A stretch of DNA of 64,000 bases, taken from NCBI RefSeq assembly GCF_021026345.1, contig NZ_JAJNCZ010000004.1, positions 434,001-498,000 on the forward strand, in the 5' to 3' direction. Origin of the DNA: Rhizobium sp. GN54. GTDB lineage: Bacteria > Pseudomonadota > Alphaproteobacteria > Rhizobiales > Rhizobiaceae. A program made the translations under genes and the position numbers. Shown piece after piece: positions 31,607-39,994 of this stretch (the stretch's first letter is position 1; every line of letters begins with the position of its first letter). The notes under the pieces are model-generated. The model ran no database searches. It had not been told where the DNA came from and saw nothing but the letters and a program-made list of their open reading frames with translations.

Positions 31607-31882
31607 TCAGTGTCTGTACTGCTGGATGCGCGTGGTGCGCAGGCCTGCGAGGCCGTGGTCGTTGATCGAGGACTGCCAGGACAGGAATTCCTCGACCGTC
31701 AGCGTATAGCGCTCGCAGGCTTCCTCGAGGCTGAGCAGGCCCCCGCGGACAGCGGCGACGACTTCAGCCTTCCGGCGGATCACCCAGCGCCGCGTGTTCG
31801 CAGGCGGCAGGTCGGCGATCGTCAAAGGGCTGCCATCGGGGCCGATGACATACTTTACGCGGGGTCGTATCAATTCGGTCAT
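31607..31882 (-). CDS. sciP: CtrA inhibitor SciP (DUF1153)
   Basis: SciP binds CtrA and blocks its recruitment of RNA polymerase in G1 cells of Caulobacter. The 91-aa protein has the DUF1153 signature: YVIGPDGSPLTIADLPP, then the HTH-like region RRWVIRRKAEVVAAVRGGLLSLEEACERYTLTVEEF. ATG 31882 gives the canonical MTELIRPRVKYV start; the upstream in-frame codons are not conserved. Its promoter has two CtrA-like boxes, fitting the known CtrA-sciP feedback. It is only 2 kb from ctrA. Confidence 0.93.
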   Translation of the reverse strand: MTELIRPRVKYVIGPDGSPLTIADLPPANTRRWVIRRKAEVVAAVRGGLLSLEEACERYTLTVEEFLSWQSSINDHGLAGLRTTRIQQYRH

Positions 31883-32303
31883 AGGACTCTCTACTACACA
31901 CAAGACCATATGGGCCGACTGTAGTTCGCCACATTTAAAATTTGCCTAAGCACATTGTAACAATTTGCTAAGAATTGGAGGGGTTACGGCGCGTAACTGC
32001 TTCGGACGCGGGCTCGGGACAGGCCCGCGTCGCAGCCGCCGGCATCCGGATTCGGGACGCCATGAGAATTGACCATTTTCATTTTTCCATCGCTTCTGGT
32101 AGACCCCGCACAAGTCAGGGGTGGTATCCGTTCGATCCAACCGCAGAGCTCCTGCAATATGCATGCGTCGTGTCGATCCGTGTTTTCGTCCCCGGGAATG
32201 CACAATCTTCCATGCATATGACACCGATACCGCGCACGCATCGGCGCAAGCCGGGCAGCGGTCGAGACGGCTTTGTGACCGCGGCGGCAATTGGAAGCAC
32301 GAG
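31883..32303. promoter_or_regulatory. sciP / LuxR intergenic region with CtrA-like boxes
   Basis: No gene is seen in these 421 bases. Two boxes lie upstream of sciP: on the plus strand TTAA-N7-CTAAG (31935-31950) and GTAA-N7-CTAAG (31957-31972), i.e. on the sciP strand TTAG-N7-TTAA and TTAG-N7-TTAC, 22 bp apart. Each matches one arm of the CtrA consensus well and the other with one or two mismatches. The rest up to the LuxR start shows no clear structure. Confidence 0.5.
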
Positions 32304-33050
32304 ATGAGACAGCCTGACGAGGTAACAACATTTCCGCACTGGTCGCCCGCCTTCCTCGCAGGGGCGCGGCTGGAGGAGGTCAGGACCGAATACGAGGTCC
32401 TGCAGCTCCTGCGGCGCTGCGCCAGCCATTTCGGGTTCGGCCATTTCCTGGTGGCGCGCCTGCCCGTCGGCGACCGCCGGCAGTTTTCGGAGCGCCTCGT
32501 GATCAGCAGCTGGCCGACCGAGCTGGTGCGCGGCTATGACGATCTCGACATCTATCACGAGAGCCGGCTGGCGACCGAGGTGGCGCAGACCAAGCGTCCC
32601 TTTCTCGGCGATGGCTCGCTGCTGGCGCCGAAGGATCCGGGCCCGGCGGCGGACGCCGCAGCCGCGCTCGCCGAGCGGCATGAGCTTGCCGTGTCGCTGG
32701 CGTTCCTGCTGCACACCACGGCCGGCGAGCCCTTCGCCATGGTCTTTTCCGGCAGCGAACCGCCGCGCGCCGGGGACGAACTGGCGCAGCTCTACTTTGC
32801 CGCCGTGCAACTGTTCGCCTGTCTGGAGCAGACGTTCGTCCGCAATCCGGTCGTGAAGGACAAGCTGTCGGGCCGCGAGATCGAATGCCTGCGCTGGGCG
32901 GCGGCGGGCAAGAGCAGCGACGAGATCGCCATCATCCTCGGCATCTCCGCCTACACCGTCTCGAGCTACTTCAAATCGGCGGCAAAGAAGCTGGGCGCGG
33001 TCAACCGGATGCAGGCGATCGCCTCGGCGATGCGGATGAAGCTGATCTGA
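32304..33050 (+). CDS. LuxR-type transcriptional regulator
   Basis: A 248-aa regulator with an N-terminal autoinducer-binding-like domain (about 15-165, containing the [13 protein letters not shown] start and [21 protein letters not shown]) and a C-terminal LuxR HTH at about 185-245 ([22 protein letters not shown], then [18 protein letters not shown]). No acyl-homoserine-lactone synthase gene is nearby, so it may be a solo regulator. It lies between sciP and mnmA; ATG 32304 was chosen because upstream in-frame sequence looks non-coding. Relationship to VisN/VisR motility regulators is possible but unproved. Confidence 0.85.
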   Translation: MRQPDEVTTFPHWSPAFLAGARLEEVRTEYEVLQLLRRCASHFGFGHFLVARLPVGDRRQFSERLVISSWPTELVRGYDDLDIYHESRLATEVAQTKRPFLGDGSLLAPKDPGPAADAAAALAERHELAVSLAFLLHTTAGEPFAMVFSGSEPPRAGDELAQLYFAAVQLFACLEQTFVRNPVVKDKLSGREIECLRWAAAGKSSDEIAIILGISAYTVSSYFKSAAKKLGAVNRMQAIASAMRMKLI

Positions 33051-33271
33051 TCCGACGCGATCCGTGGCGGCGGCAGCCAGTTGGCGCGACGGCCCGCTGC
33101 CGGGCCCGCATCACTCTGCCGCGGCGTGCCGGGCCGGTCGAAATCGAGCCTTCTCTTGCCCCCGGCGGCGCAAGTTTCTATATGTCGCGACAAGTGCCCG
33201 CAGGCGGGCAGGGAAGGCCGCAAGCGATCGCCATTTTCAGCATCCCGGCACGACCCCTTGGACAATTCCGG

Positions 33272-34477
33272 ATGGACAGCGTGAACAGTCTCGATTTCGA
33301 CAGGAAGCCAGAAGATACGCGCGTCGTCGTCGCCATGTCGGGCGGGGTGGATTCGTCCGTCGTCGCCGGCCTGCTCAAGCGGGAGGGCTATGACGTTCTC
33401 GGCATCACGCTGCAGCTCTACGACCACGGCGCGGCCGTTCACCGCGCCGGCTCGTGCTGCGCCGGCCAGGACATCGATGATGCGCGCCGTGTCTGCGAGA
33501 CGCTCGGCATTCCCCACTACGTGCTCGACTACGAGAAGCGGTTCCGCGAGACGGTGATCAATCCGTTTGCCGAGAGCTATATCGCCGGCGAGACGCCGAT
33601 CCCCTGCGTCGCCTGCAATCAGACGGTCAAGTTCGCCGATCTGCTGGCGACCGCGCGGGAGCTCGGCGCCGATGCGCTGGCGACCGGCCACTATATCCGC
33701 TCGCGGCCGAACCCTGCGCCGGACGACCCGGCGCGCCGGGCGCTCTACCGCCCCGTGGATGCCGAGCGCGACCAGAGCTATTTCCTCTTCGCCACCACCC
33801 AGGAGCAGATCGACTACCTGCGCTTCCCGCTCGGGCACCTGTCCAAGGCGGAGACGCGTGCGCTCGCCGAGGAAATGGGCCTCGTCGTCGCCAAGAAGGC
33901 CGACAGTCAGGACATCTGCTTCGTGCCGCAGGGCAAGTATTCCGACATCGTCGCCAAGCTGAAGCCGAATGCGGCGCTTTCCGGCGACATCGTCCATATC
34001 GACGGGCGCGTGCTCGGCCGGCACGAGGGCATCCTGCACTATACGATCGGCCAGCGGCGCGGCATCGGCATTGCGACCGGCGAGCCGCTCTACGTCGTCT
34101 ATCTCGACGCGCGCTCGCGCCGGGTGATCGTCGGCCCGAAGGAGGCGCTGGACACGCGCCGGCTCTATCTGCGCGACGTCAACTGGCTCGGCGACGGCGA
34201 ACTGATGGCCGTCGCAACCGGGGGCTTCTCCTGCTTTGCCAAGGTGCGCTCGACCCGCCCGCCGCGCCCGGCGGTGCTGCACCGCGACGAAGAGGGCCTC
34301 TATGTGGAGCTGGCGGAGGGCGAGGCCGGCGTCGCCCCGGGCCAGGCCTGCGCGCTCTATTCGGGCGAGGGCGAGGACGCGCGCGTCTACGGTGGCGGGT
34401 TCATCGCCCGTTCGGAGCGTGAATCGTCGGCGGAAGCCGCGTTGAAGCGCATCCTGTCCAGCCCCGTCGCGGCCTGA
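33272..34477 (+). CDS. mnmA: tRNA 2-thiouridylase MnmA
   Basis: MnmA thiolates U34 of tRNA-Lys, -Glu and -Gln at the 2 position. The 401-aa protein has the PP-loop SGGVDS at 23-28, catalytic cysteines (in [11 protein letters not shown], and the second cysteine in [14 protein letters not shown]), the tRNA-binding [12 protein letters not shown] region, and a C-terminal beta-barrel. ATG 33272 is taken as start; the open frame extends about 130 codons further upstream with non-family sequence. It lies directly before the tRNA-Met gene. Confidence 0.95.
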   Translation: MDSVNSLDFDRKPEDTRVVVAMSGGVDSSVVAGLLKREGYDVLGITLQLYDHGAAVHRAGSCCAGQDIDDARRVCETLGIPHYVLDYEKRFRETVINPFAESYIAGETPIPCVACNQTVKFADLLATARELGADALATGHYIRSRPNPAPDDPARRALYRPVDAERDQSYFLFATTQEQIDYLRFPLGHLSKAETRALAEEMGLVVAKKADSQDICFVPQGKYSDIVAKLKPNAALSGDIVHIDGRVLGRHEGILHYTIGQRRGIGIATGEPLYVVYLDARSRRVIVGPKEALDTRRLYLRDVNWLGDGELMAVATGGFSCFAKVRSTRPPRPAVLHRDEEGLYVELAEGEAGVAPGQACALYSGEGEDARVYGGGFIARSERESSAEAALKRILSSPVAA

Positions 34478-34611
34478 GACGGCCAATTCACAAGCCGTTG
34501 CACGGTCGCGCACTTTTGCCGGAAACGGTGCTTGACACTCTGGGGACAGGCACCCTATAAGCCGCCCGTCCCGAACGGAAAACACAAGCAAAGTTTCCCG
34601 TTTCGCCCGGC

Positions 34612-34688
34612 GGCGGAGTAGCTCAGTAGGTTAGAGCAGAGGAATCATAATCCTTGTGTCGGGGGTTCGAATCCCTCCTCCGCTACCA
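34612..34688 (+). tRNA. tRNA-Met (CAT), elongator type
   Basis: A 77-nt cloverleaf with a G-U closed acceptor stem (GGCGGAG / CTCCGCT), D-stem GCTC/GAGC, anticodon stem GAGGA/TCCTT with loop ATCATAA (anticodon CAT), and the T-arm GGGGGTTCGAATCCC type, ending in an encoded CCA. The anticodon loop and acceptor match elongator tRNA-Met; the Ile2 (lysidine) isoacceptor usually has a different acceptor stem, and an initiator tRNA would not have this paired first position. Confidence 0.92.
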
Positions 34689-34749
34689 TCTCTCCCTCCA
34701 ACCTTGTTAGGAGTTGGGGGAGACGGCCAGAACGGATCTTCGCTACCAT
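34681..34749 (+). repeat. 9-bp repeat of the tRNA 3' end
   Basis: CGCTACCAT occurs at 34681-34689 (the 3' end of tRNA-Met plus one base) and exactly again at 34741-34749, 60 bp downstream. Such short copies of a tRNA end are typical of attachment-site remnants but 9 bp can also arise by chance. Confidence 0.4.
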
Positions 34750-35358
34750 TTATCTTCTTGTCCGGCCCGGAGACATAGGTAACGGAACGTACCTAAGACA
34801 TCGGCGACAACCTCGTGCCGAACGGGTTGTCGATGATCTGCAGGGTTCTCTGTTCCAGGTCGATGTATCCCAGATCACAGTGCATGAAGCCTGCGCGCCA
34901 AATGTGGTCGTCGCTGGTCCTTGGTCACGTTGAGGCGCTCAGCCCGCTGCTGCCAGCGGGAGGTCGACCGTGTCACCCAGGTGCCCGGTACAGCGCTACC
35001 TTTCTTGCAGGGCGGCCGCCGGTTGCTGGCTTGCTGTCGAGGAAGCTGGCGTTTGCGCCAGTAGAAAAATCCGCATTGTCGCGCGCCACGGGATGAAATT
35101 TCCCAATAATTGACCGTTCTCGAGGATGATTAGATTTTTCTTCTGTCCCATCGCGGTTTTCCGTTGAGCCTGTCGCGGGAAAATAGTATATAAATATTAT
35201 GGATTATCGAGGCGCAACCGAAAGAGGCGGACGGATGGACTATTCCGGTTTGATGCCCCGTGCGGGCCGATCGTGTTGTTGTGCGTTGCTTTGTACCGGG
35301 TTCCGTTTCTAGCCGCCTTCGAGGGCGGTTTCCGCAAAGCATTTTGAAGAGCAACGTC
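34689..35358. other. Gene-free, possibly degenerate segment after tRNA-Met
   Basis: No intact gene is recognisable. A hairpin (about 34690-34722) follows the tRNA. Reading the minus strand, fragments in two frames (for example RRPHLARRLHAL, then in another frame GFMHCDLGYIDL) look like broken coding sequence interrupted by stops, perhaps a transposase relic, but I cannot identify the family. Bases 35090-35220 turn AT-rich. A GC hairpin CCGCC-N6-GGCGG at about 35310-35326 lies shortly before the next small gene. Confidence 0.4.
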
Positions 35359-35547
35359 ATGAGCAAGCAAGTCATCGAATATGCGGGCGTGCCCGTCGGC
35401 ATCGCCATCCCGGAAGAGGGCGCGCTGCGTTTCGTCGCCGTCAAGTTCCATGTCTTCGACCTGGACCAGCGCCGGTTCGCGACCCTCGGCCAACTCCAGG
35501 GCGCGGTCCATACGCACATGTCCTCCACCGAACGGCTGGCGGCCTGA
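35359..35547 (+). CDS. Small protein, paralogue of the 42.2 kb gene
   Basis: A 62-residue protein of no recognised family. It shares the pattern KQVIE-x2-G, VG, FVAVK-x-HV-x-DLD-x2-RF with the 71-residue product at 42192; about 28 of 62 positions agree, and the agreement extends through the whole core, so the pair is real. No signal peptide, membrane segment or catalytic motif is seen; the sequence reads like a small alpha/beta domain. The start is ATG 35359. It lies next to the RTX gene, which points the other way. Confidence 0.7.
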   Translation: MSKQVIEYAGVPVGIAIPEEGALRFVAVKFHVFDLDQRRFATLGQLQGAVHTHMSSTERLAA

Positions 35548-35660
35548 GGAGGGCAGGCCCGCTTCGCGTCATCCGATCGGTGCTGTTCCATGGCGTGCGA
35601 TCTGCGGATGATTTTTCCGGCCCCGCGCCTTCAAGGCGAAGGACGGGTGCTTGCCGGATG

Positions 35661-35730
35661 AGAAAAGCCGCGGCCGGGATGAGCCGGGCGCGGCTTTCGT
35701 TTCTCATGATCACGGGCGGTGCGATGCCTT
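35661..35730 (-). repeat. About 70-bp direct repeat, copy A
   Basis: This copy starts right at the stop of the RTX gene and contains a strong hairpin (AAAGCCGCG / CGCGGCTTT type) with T-rich flanks, so it acts as that gene's terminator. It is about 88% identical to copy B at 37987-38056, in the same orientation, on the other side of the RTX gene. Confidence 0.85.
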
Positions 35731-37795
35731 AGAGAATGAAGTCCCCGGCCTTCAGGCTCACCAGACTGTCTAGGTGAAGAACGAAGTCAGCCTTGCCGTC
35801 GCCATTGACGTCGCCATAGATGTAGGTGTCCTTCTTTTCCTTGACATAACGCAGTTCGCCGTCGGTCTTGGAGAACTTGTCGGTGCCGACGAAGTCGAAC
35901 GCCTGGTTGCCCTTCTTGCCGGTGTTGGCGTCAATGCCGGAAAAATCGATATGATCCTTCTCCTTGCGCGAGAAGTCGAAGATCGTGTCGGTCTTGCCTT
36001 TCGACTTGGACAGTTCCGAGACGGACTTGAACACGAAGGTGTCGGCTCCCTTGCCGCCGTAGAGGTCGTCCGCTCCCTTTCCGCCGGTCAGCACGTCCTT
36101 GCCGGCGCCGCCGGTCAGAACGTTGGCCTTGCCGTCACCGGTCAGCTTGTCGGCATAGCGTGAGCCGGTCAGGTTCTCGATCGAGACGTAGACGTCGCCC
36201 TTCGCGTCGCCCTTGTTGCTCGAAGCCTTGGCGAGGCTGGCGGTGATGCCCTTCGTCGCATCCTGATAGGAGGCCGTATCCTTGCCGGCACCGCCGTCCA
36301 GCCGGTCGCCGCCCTTGCCGCCGATCAGGATGTCGTTGCCCGCCCCGCCCTTCAGGTGGTCGTTGCCGGCATAACCGTAAATCGTCGTCTTGGTGCTCCC
36401 CCCGGTAAGAACGTCGGCACCCGACGTGCCTTTGAGGACCGACTGATCCGAAACGGCCGACAGGACGAATTTTCCTGTCGTCGTGGAATACTGCCCGGCG
36501 ACGTCGAGATAGACCGTGCCGCTGCTTGTGGCCTTGAACTCGATGAGCGCCTTGCTGTCGGAATCGTAGGCGATGCGATTGCCGTTCGCGTCACGAAGGT
36601 TCAGGAGAATTCCGTCCGCGCCGGCGCTTCCGGTGCCGCTGGCGGAAAACTGATAGGTGACGCCGGACTTGACGGAAAAGGCATACCAGTCGCTGTCGCG
36701 CTCGACGTCGATCTGGCCTGTGAGACTCGTTCCGACAGCGAGGCTGCGATCGGTGCCGGCATTGTTGACGACCGTATCGAAGCCGTTGTTCGATATCACG
36801 TAGCCTCCGATATCCGAACTGTCCGTGACCGAGACGAAATAGGTGCCGCTATTCTTTGCGGTGAAGGTGACCAGCCCGACCGGGGAGGAGTAGTTCGTTT
36901 CTCCCGCGATGACGTTCCCGTTGGAGTCGCGAAGGTGGATGTCGCCGTCCGGCAACTTCGACGCGCCCGTTCCGGCCACCTTGAAGGCATAACTGATGCC
37001 CGCCTGCAGTGTGACCTTGAACCAGTCGGCGTCGCCCCTCACGTCAATGCTGCTGGCGATCGTCTTGCCTTGCCCGAGAACGGCGGTGGTGGCTGTGTTG
37101 CGCAGGATGGTGTCGTTTCCAAGCCAGGTCAGCTTGTAGTTTCCGGTGTCAACCGTGTCGGTGACCTCTACGAAGTAGGTGCCCGACTGGCTGGCGGCGT
37201 GCGCGATCGATGTGCTGCTGTTGCTGTAGTTGGTGTTGGTGACAATCCTGGTGCCATTGGCATCGCGCAGATGGATGTCGGGGTCCGGCAAGGACGTCGT
37301 CGTCCCGTCGCCGCTGACGGCAAAGCCGTAGTCGAGGCCGGCCTTCAGGCTCACCTTGAACCAGTCGGAATCACCCGACACGTCGATGGCGCTGCTGACG
37401 GTCCCCCCCTGCGAAAGCGTCGCGGTGGTAGAAATGTCGCGCCGGATCGTATCGTTTCCAAGCCAGGTGAGGACATATTTTCCAAGGTCGATGGTGTCGG
37501 AGACGCCCACGTAGAAGGTGCCGCCGGTGGCTGCGGAGTAATTGAGGCTCGTGCTGCTGTTGCTGTAGTTGGTGCTGCCTGCGATCCTGTTGCCGGTGGC
37601 GTCGTAGAGATAGAGGTCTGGGTCCGGCAGGGAGGTGCCTGATCCATCGCCGGATACACGGAAGCCGTAACTAAGGCCCGACGAGAACGTGGCGCGATAC
37701 CAATCGCTGTCTCCGGAGGTGGTCAGTTCACCATTGACGATCTGCCCTTGTGCAATGGTAGCGGTCGTCGTGGTGTTTCCGGGAATTGATGACAT
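35729..37795 (-). CDS. Secreted RTX protein with four PPC-like repeats
   Basis: A 688-aa protein predicted to be exported by type I secretion. The start at ATG 37795 has AAGGAG upstream. There is no Sec signal. Residues about 1-460 hold four tandem repeats of about 110 aa of the PPC (pre-peptidase C-terminal) type, each with a DSDW(Y/F)-x-V/A segment, an LPD-x-D-(I/L)-x-LRDA-x-G core and a NYS motif. Residues about 470-620 carry glycine-rich GGAGND-type RTX calcium-binding nonapeptides. The C-terminus (HLDSLVSLKAGDFIL) has the uncleaved type I signal. No protease or other catalytic domain is present, unlike most PPC-containing proteins. Confidence 0.85.
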   Translation of the reverse strand: MSSIPGNTTTTATIAQGQIVNGELTTSGDSDWYRATFSSGLSYGFRVSGDGSGTSLPDPDLYLYDATGNRIAGSTNYSNSSTSLNYSAATGGTFYVGVSDTIDLGKYVLTWLGNDTIRRDISTTATLSQGGTVSSAIDVSGDSDWFKVSLKAGLDYGFAVSGDGTTTSLPDPDIHLRDANGTRIVTNTNYSNSSTSIAHAASQSGTYFVEVTDTVDTGNYKLTWLGNDTILRNTATTAVLGQGKTIASSIDVRGDADWFKVTLQAGISYAFKVAGTGASKLPDGDIHLRDSNGNVIAGETNYSSPVGLVTFTAKNSGTYFVSVTDSSDIGGYVISNNGFDTVVNNAGTDRSLAVGTSLTGQIDVERDSDWYAFSVKSGVTYQFSASGTGSAGADGILLNLRDANGNRIAYDSDSKALIEFKATSSGTVYLDVAGQYSTTTGKFVLSAVSDQSVLKGTSGADVLTGGSTKTTIYGYAGNDHLKGGAGNDILIGGKGGDRLDGGAGKDTASYQDATKGITASLAKASSNKGDAKGDVYVSIENLTGSRYADKLTGDGKANVLTGGAGKDVLTGGKGADDLYGGKGADTFVFKSVSELSKSKGKTDTIFDFSRKEKDHIDFSGIDANTGKKGNQAFDFVGTDKFSKTDGELRYVKEKKDTYIYGDVNGDGKADFVLHLDSLVSLKAGDFIL

Positions 37796-38117
37796 AAATG
37801 GAACTCCTTGAATCCTGACGTAAAATACCGTTCGGTGAATATTCGACGCCTTCCGCAGACGCAAGTCGTCGTGAAGTGCTGGCGGCTGCTTTTGCAGCAC
37901 ACGGGCGGGCGCATTCCCCGGGCAAAATGCACATCTGTGGATTGCCGGGATTGTGCAACTTCTGATTTTCGCTTGGAGGCGGACGCAGAAAAGCCGCGGC
38001 CGGGGTGAACCGGGCGCGGCTTTTGTTTTTCATGGTCACGGGTGGTGCGATGACCTGGGCGTCAGGGTTGGCAAGGGCTGTGTGTCGGCCCTGCAGCCAT
38101 CCCGTCAGGTTGGCCTG
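37796..38117. promoter_or_regulatory. RTX promoter region and direct repeat
   Basis: A 322-bp gap with no gene. The first 190 bp next to the RTX start contain its AT-richer promoter stretch (about 37800-37860). The rest contains direct-repeat copy B (separately listed). Confidence 0.5.
37987..38056 (-). repeat. About 70-bp direct repeat, copy B
   Basis: This copy matches copy A (35661-35730) at about 62 of 70 positions in the same orientation. It includes the hairpin AAGCCGCGGCC... / ...GCGCGGCTT followed by T-rich sequence, and lies 62 bp past the stop of the FAA-hydrolase gene, so here it serves as that gene's terminator. Confidence 0.85.
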
Positions 38118-38957
38118 TTACCCTTGGGCGACCGTCTGGCGCTGGAGGCCGAGGCCTGCGATGGTGACTTCCATGCGGTCGCCGGGTTTCAGATAGCGCG
38201 GCGGCTTCATGCCCATGCCGACGCCCGGCGGCGTGCCGGTGGTGATCACGTCGCCCGGTTCGAGGATCATGAACTGCGAGATGTAGTGGACGAGGAAGGG
38301 CACCTTGTAGACCATCGTGGCGGTGGAGCCGTCCTGTACCGTCTCGCCGTTGACGCTGAGCTTCATGGAAAGGTCGGCGGTATCGACCTCGTCGGCGGTG
38401 ACGAGCCAGGGGCCGATCGGGCCGAAGGTCGGGCAGCCCTTGCCCTTCATCCACTGGCCGCTGCGCTCGGTCTGGTAGGCGCGCTCGGAGATGTCGTTGC
38501 AGATGCAGTAGCCGGCAACGTAGTCGAGCGCCTCGGCCTCCGAGACGTAGGAGGCGCGCTCGCCGATGACGATCGCGAGTTCGACTTCCCAGTCGGTCTT
38601 CTCCGAACCGCGGGGGATGAGGATCGTGTCGTCGGGACCGACGACGCAGGACGGGGCCTTGTTGAACAGCACCGGCTCGGGCGGGACGGCCATGCCGCTC
38701 TCGGCGGCGTGGTCGGCATAGTTCAGGCCGACGGCGATGAAGTTGCCGACGCGGCCGACGCAGGCGCCGAAGCGTTCGCCTGCGGGGGCGAGCGGGAGGC
38801 TTGCCGGGTCCAGCGACCGCAGCCGCTTCAGGCTTTCGCGGCCGAGCACCTCGCCGGCAATGTCGGGGACGACGGCCGAGAGATCGCGCACCTTGCCCTC
38901 GGCGTCGAGAAGACCAGGCTTCTCCGCTCCCGGCTTTCCATAGCGAACCAGTTTCAT
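38118..38957 (-). CDS. FAA-hydrolase family protein (ureidoglycolate lyase-like)
   Basis: A 279-aa protein of the fumarylacetoacetate hydrolase superfamily. It has the short N-terminal domain (MKLVRYGKPG) and the catalytic fold with metal-binding acidic residues in EVELAIVIG and the following DYVAGYCICNDISER, plus the C-terminal GDVITTGTPPGVGMGMKPP loop. Family members cleave acylpyruvates or diketo-deoxy sugar acids, or act as ureidoglycolate lyase; the exact substrate cannot be decided. ATG 38957 follows GGAGG. Divergent from a GntR regulator, which probably controls it. Confidence 0.85.
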   Translation of the reverse strand: MKLVRYGKPGAEKPGLLDAEGKVRDLSAVVPDIAGEVLGRESLKRLRSLDPASLPLAPAGERFGACVGRVGNFIAVGLNYADHAAESGMAVPPEPVLFNKAPSCVVGPDDTILIPRGSEKTDWEVELAIVIGERASYVSEAEALDYVAGYCICNDISERAYQTERSGQWMKGKGCPTFGPIGPWLVTADEVDTADLSMKLSVNGETVQDGSTATMVYKVPFLVHYISQFMILEPGDVITTGTPPGVGMGMKPPRYLKPGDRMEVTIAGLGLQRQTVAQG

Positions 38958-39053
38958 GTGACAACCTCCATCAGGTGCGGCGCCGCTCTGCGAGGGACGC
39001 TCGGTTCGAATTCTGTTGCGCTCCAACTTCCATGAGTCTTACAAGGTGTCAAT

Positions 39054-39067
39054 GATTTTCGAAAATC
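39054..39067. promoter_or_regulatory. Perfect palindrome between FAA hydrolase and GntR genes
   Basis: The 14-bp palindrome GATTTTCGAAAATC is centred in the 145-bp divergent intergenic region. GntR/FCD regulators bind short AT-rich palindromes, so this is a good operator candidate. Confidence 0.55.
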
Positions 39068-39102
39068 CGTGCCATTTGGCAAAAAAATGAAGGACGACGC
39101 GG

Positions 39103-39786
39103 ATGGCCGCAGACAGGCCGACTGGAAAGACCCTTGCCGGCGAAGCCTATGAGCGCATCCGCGGGGCGATCCAGGACGGCCGCCTGCGCCCCGGCGACAG
39201 GATGCGCTTTTCTGACCTGCAGGCCCTGTGCACGATGAGCGTGACGCCGGTGCGCGAGGCGCTGGCGCGACTGACGGCAGAAGGGTTCACGGTGCTGGAC
39301 GATCACCGCGGCTTCAGCGTCGCGCCACTGTCCTTGTCCGAACTGCGCGACATCACCGCCAATCGCAAGCTTTGCGAGGGCGAGGCGCTGCGGCTGTCGA
39401 TCGAGAGGGGGGATGGCCAGTGGGAGGCGCGCCTCGTTGCCGCGCATCACCTGCTGGCGCGGGTACCGCAGGGGCGCGACGACATGCCCTCGGTCATCCG
39501 TGACGACTGGGACGAGCGCCATGCCGCCTTCCACCGGGCGCTGATCTCCGCCTGCGGTTCGCCGATCCTGCTCGACACATGCCTGCGCCTCTTCGGCCAT
39601 GCCGGCCGGTACCGGCGCGTGTCGGTCAGCCTGTCGGGCAGGCGACGCGACGCGGATGCCGAACACAGGCAGTTGATGGACCTTGCGCTCGCGCGCGACG
39701 GGGCAGGGGCGGTCGCCGCCCTGCATGCGCACTACCAGGGCACGGCCGACGCCCTGGAGGCCTTCTTCGACGGCAGGAACGCCTGA
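39103..39786 (+). CDS. GntR-family regulator (FadR/FCD type)
   Basis: A 227-aa transcription factor with an N-terminal winged HTH (about 10-75: YERIRGAIQDGRLRPGDRM, then MSVTPVREALARLTAEGF) and a C-terminal helical FCD ligand-binding domain with His/Asp metal-ligand positions (DDWDERHAAFHRALISACGSP). It is divergent from the FAA-hydrolase gene with a perfect palindrome between, so it probably represses that gene in response to a carboxylate. Confidence 0.9.
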   Translation: MAADRPTGKTLAGEAYERIRGAIQDGRLRPGDRMRFSDLQALCTMSVTPVREALARLTAEGFTVLDDHRGFSVAPLSLSELRDITANRKLCEGEALRLSIERGDGQWEARLVAAHHLLARVPQGRDDMPSVIRDDWDERHAAFHRALISACGSPILLDTCLRLFGHAGRYRRVSVSLSGRRRDADAEHRQLMDLALARDGAGAVAALHAHYQGTADALEAFFDGRNA

Positions 39787-39938
39787 AGCCAGCCTGCACC
39801 GATATCGAGGCGATTGCGCGGGACCGGCTGCCGGCCACCGGCAGCGCCGCAATCCGCGAGCGATGCCCGGGCATCGTCCTGCCTGGCATGAGATCGGCTA
39901 CCGGCGCCGTCGCGACCGTGCCTGCATGCCGGAACGAA

Positions 39939-39971
39939 AATGCCCCGGCAACCGCATGGTTCCGGGGCATT
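39939..39971 (-). terminator. Terminator of the NodT-type gene
   Basis: AATGCCCCGG / CCGGGGCATT (39939-39948 with 39962-39971) with an inner AACC/GGTT extension forms a long stem just past the stop on the minus strand, followed by TTTTCG. Confidence 0.85.
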
Positions 39972-39994
39972 CTGGTTTGGCGGCCTTGCGCTCG

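Noticed and set aside
37987-38056. Direct-repeat copies A and B as a transposon
   Set aside because: No transposase, no terminal inverted repeats and no target-site duplication; each copy looks like a terminator.
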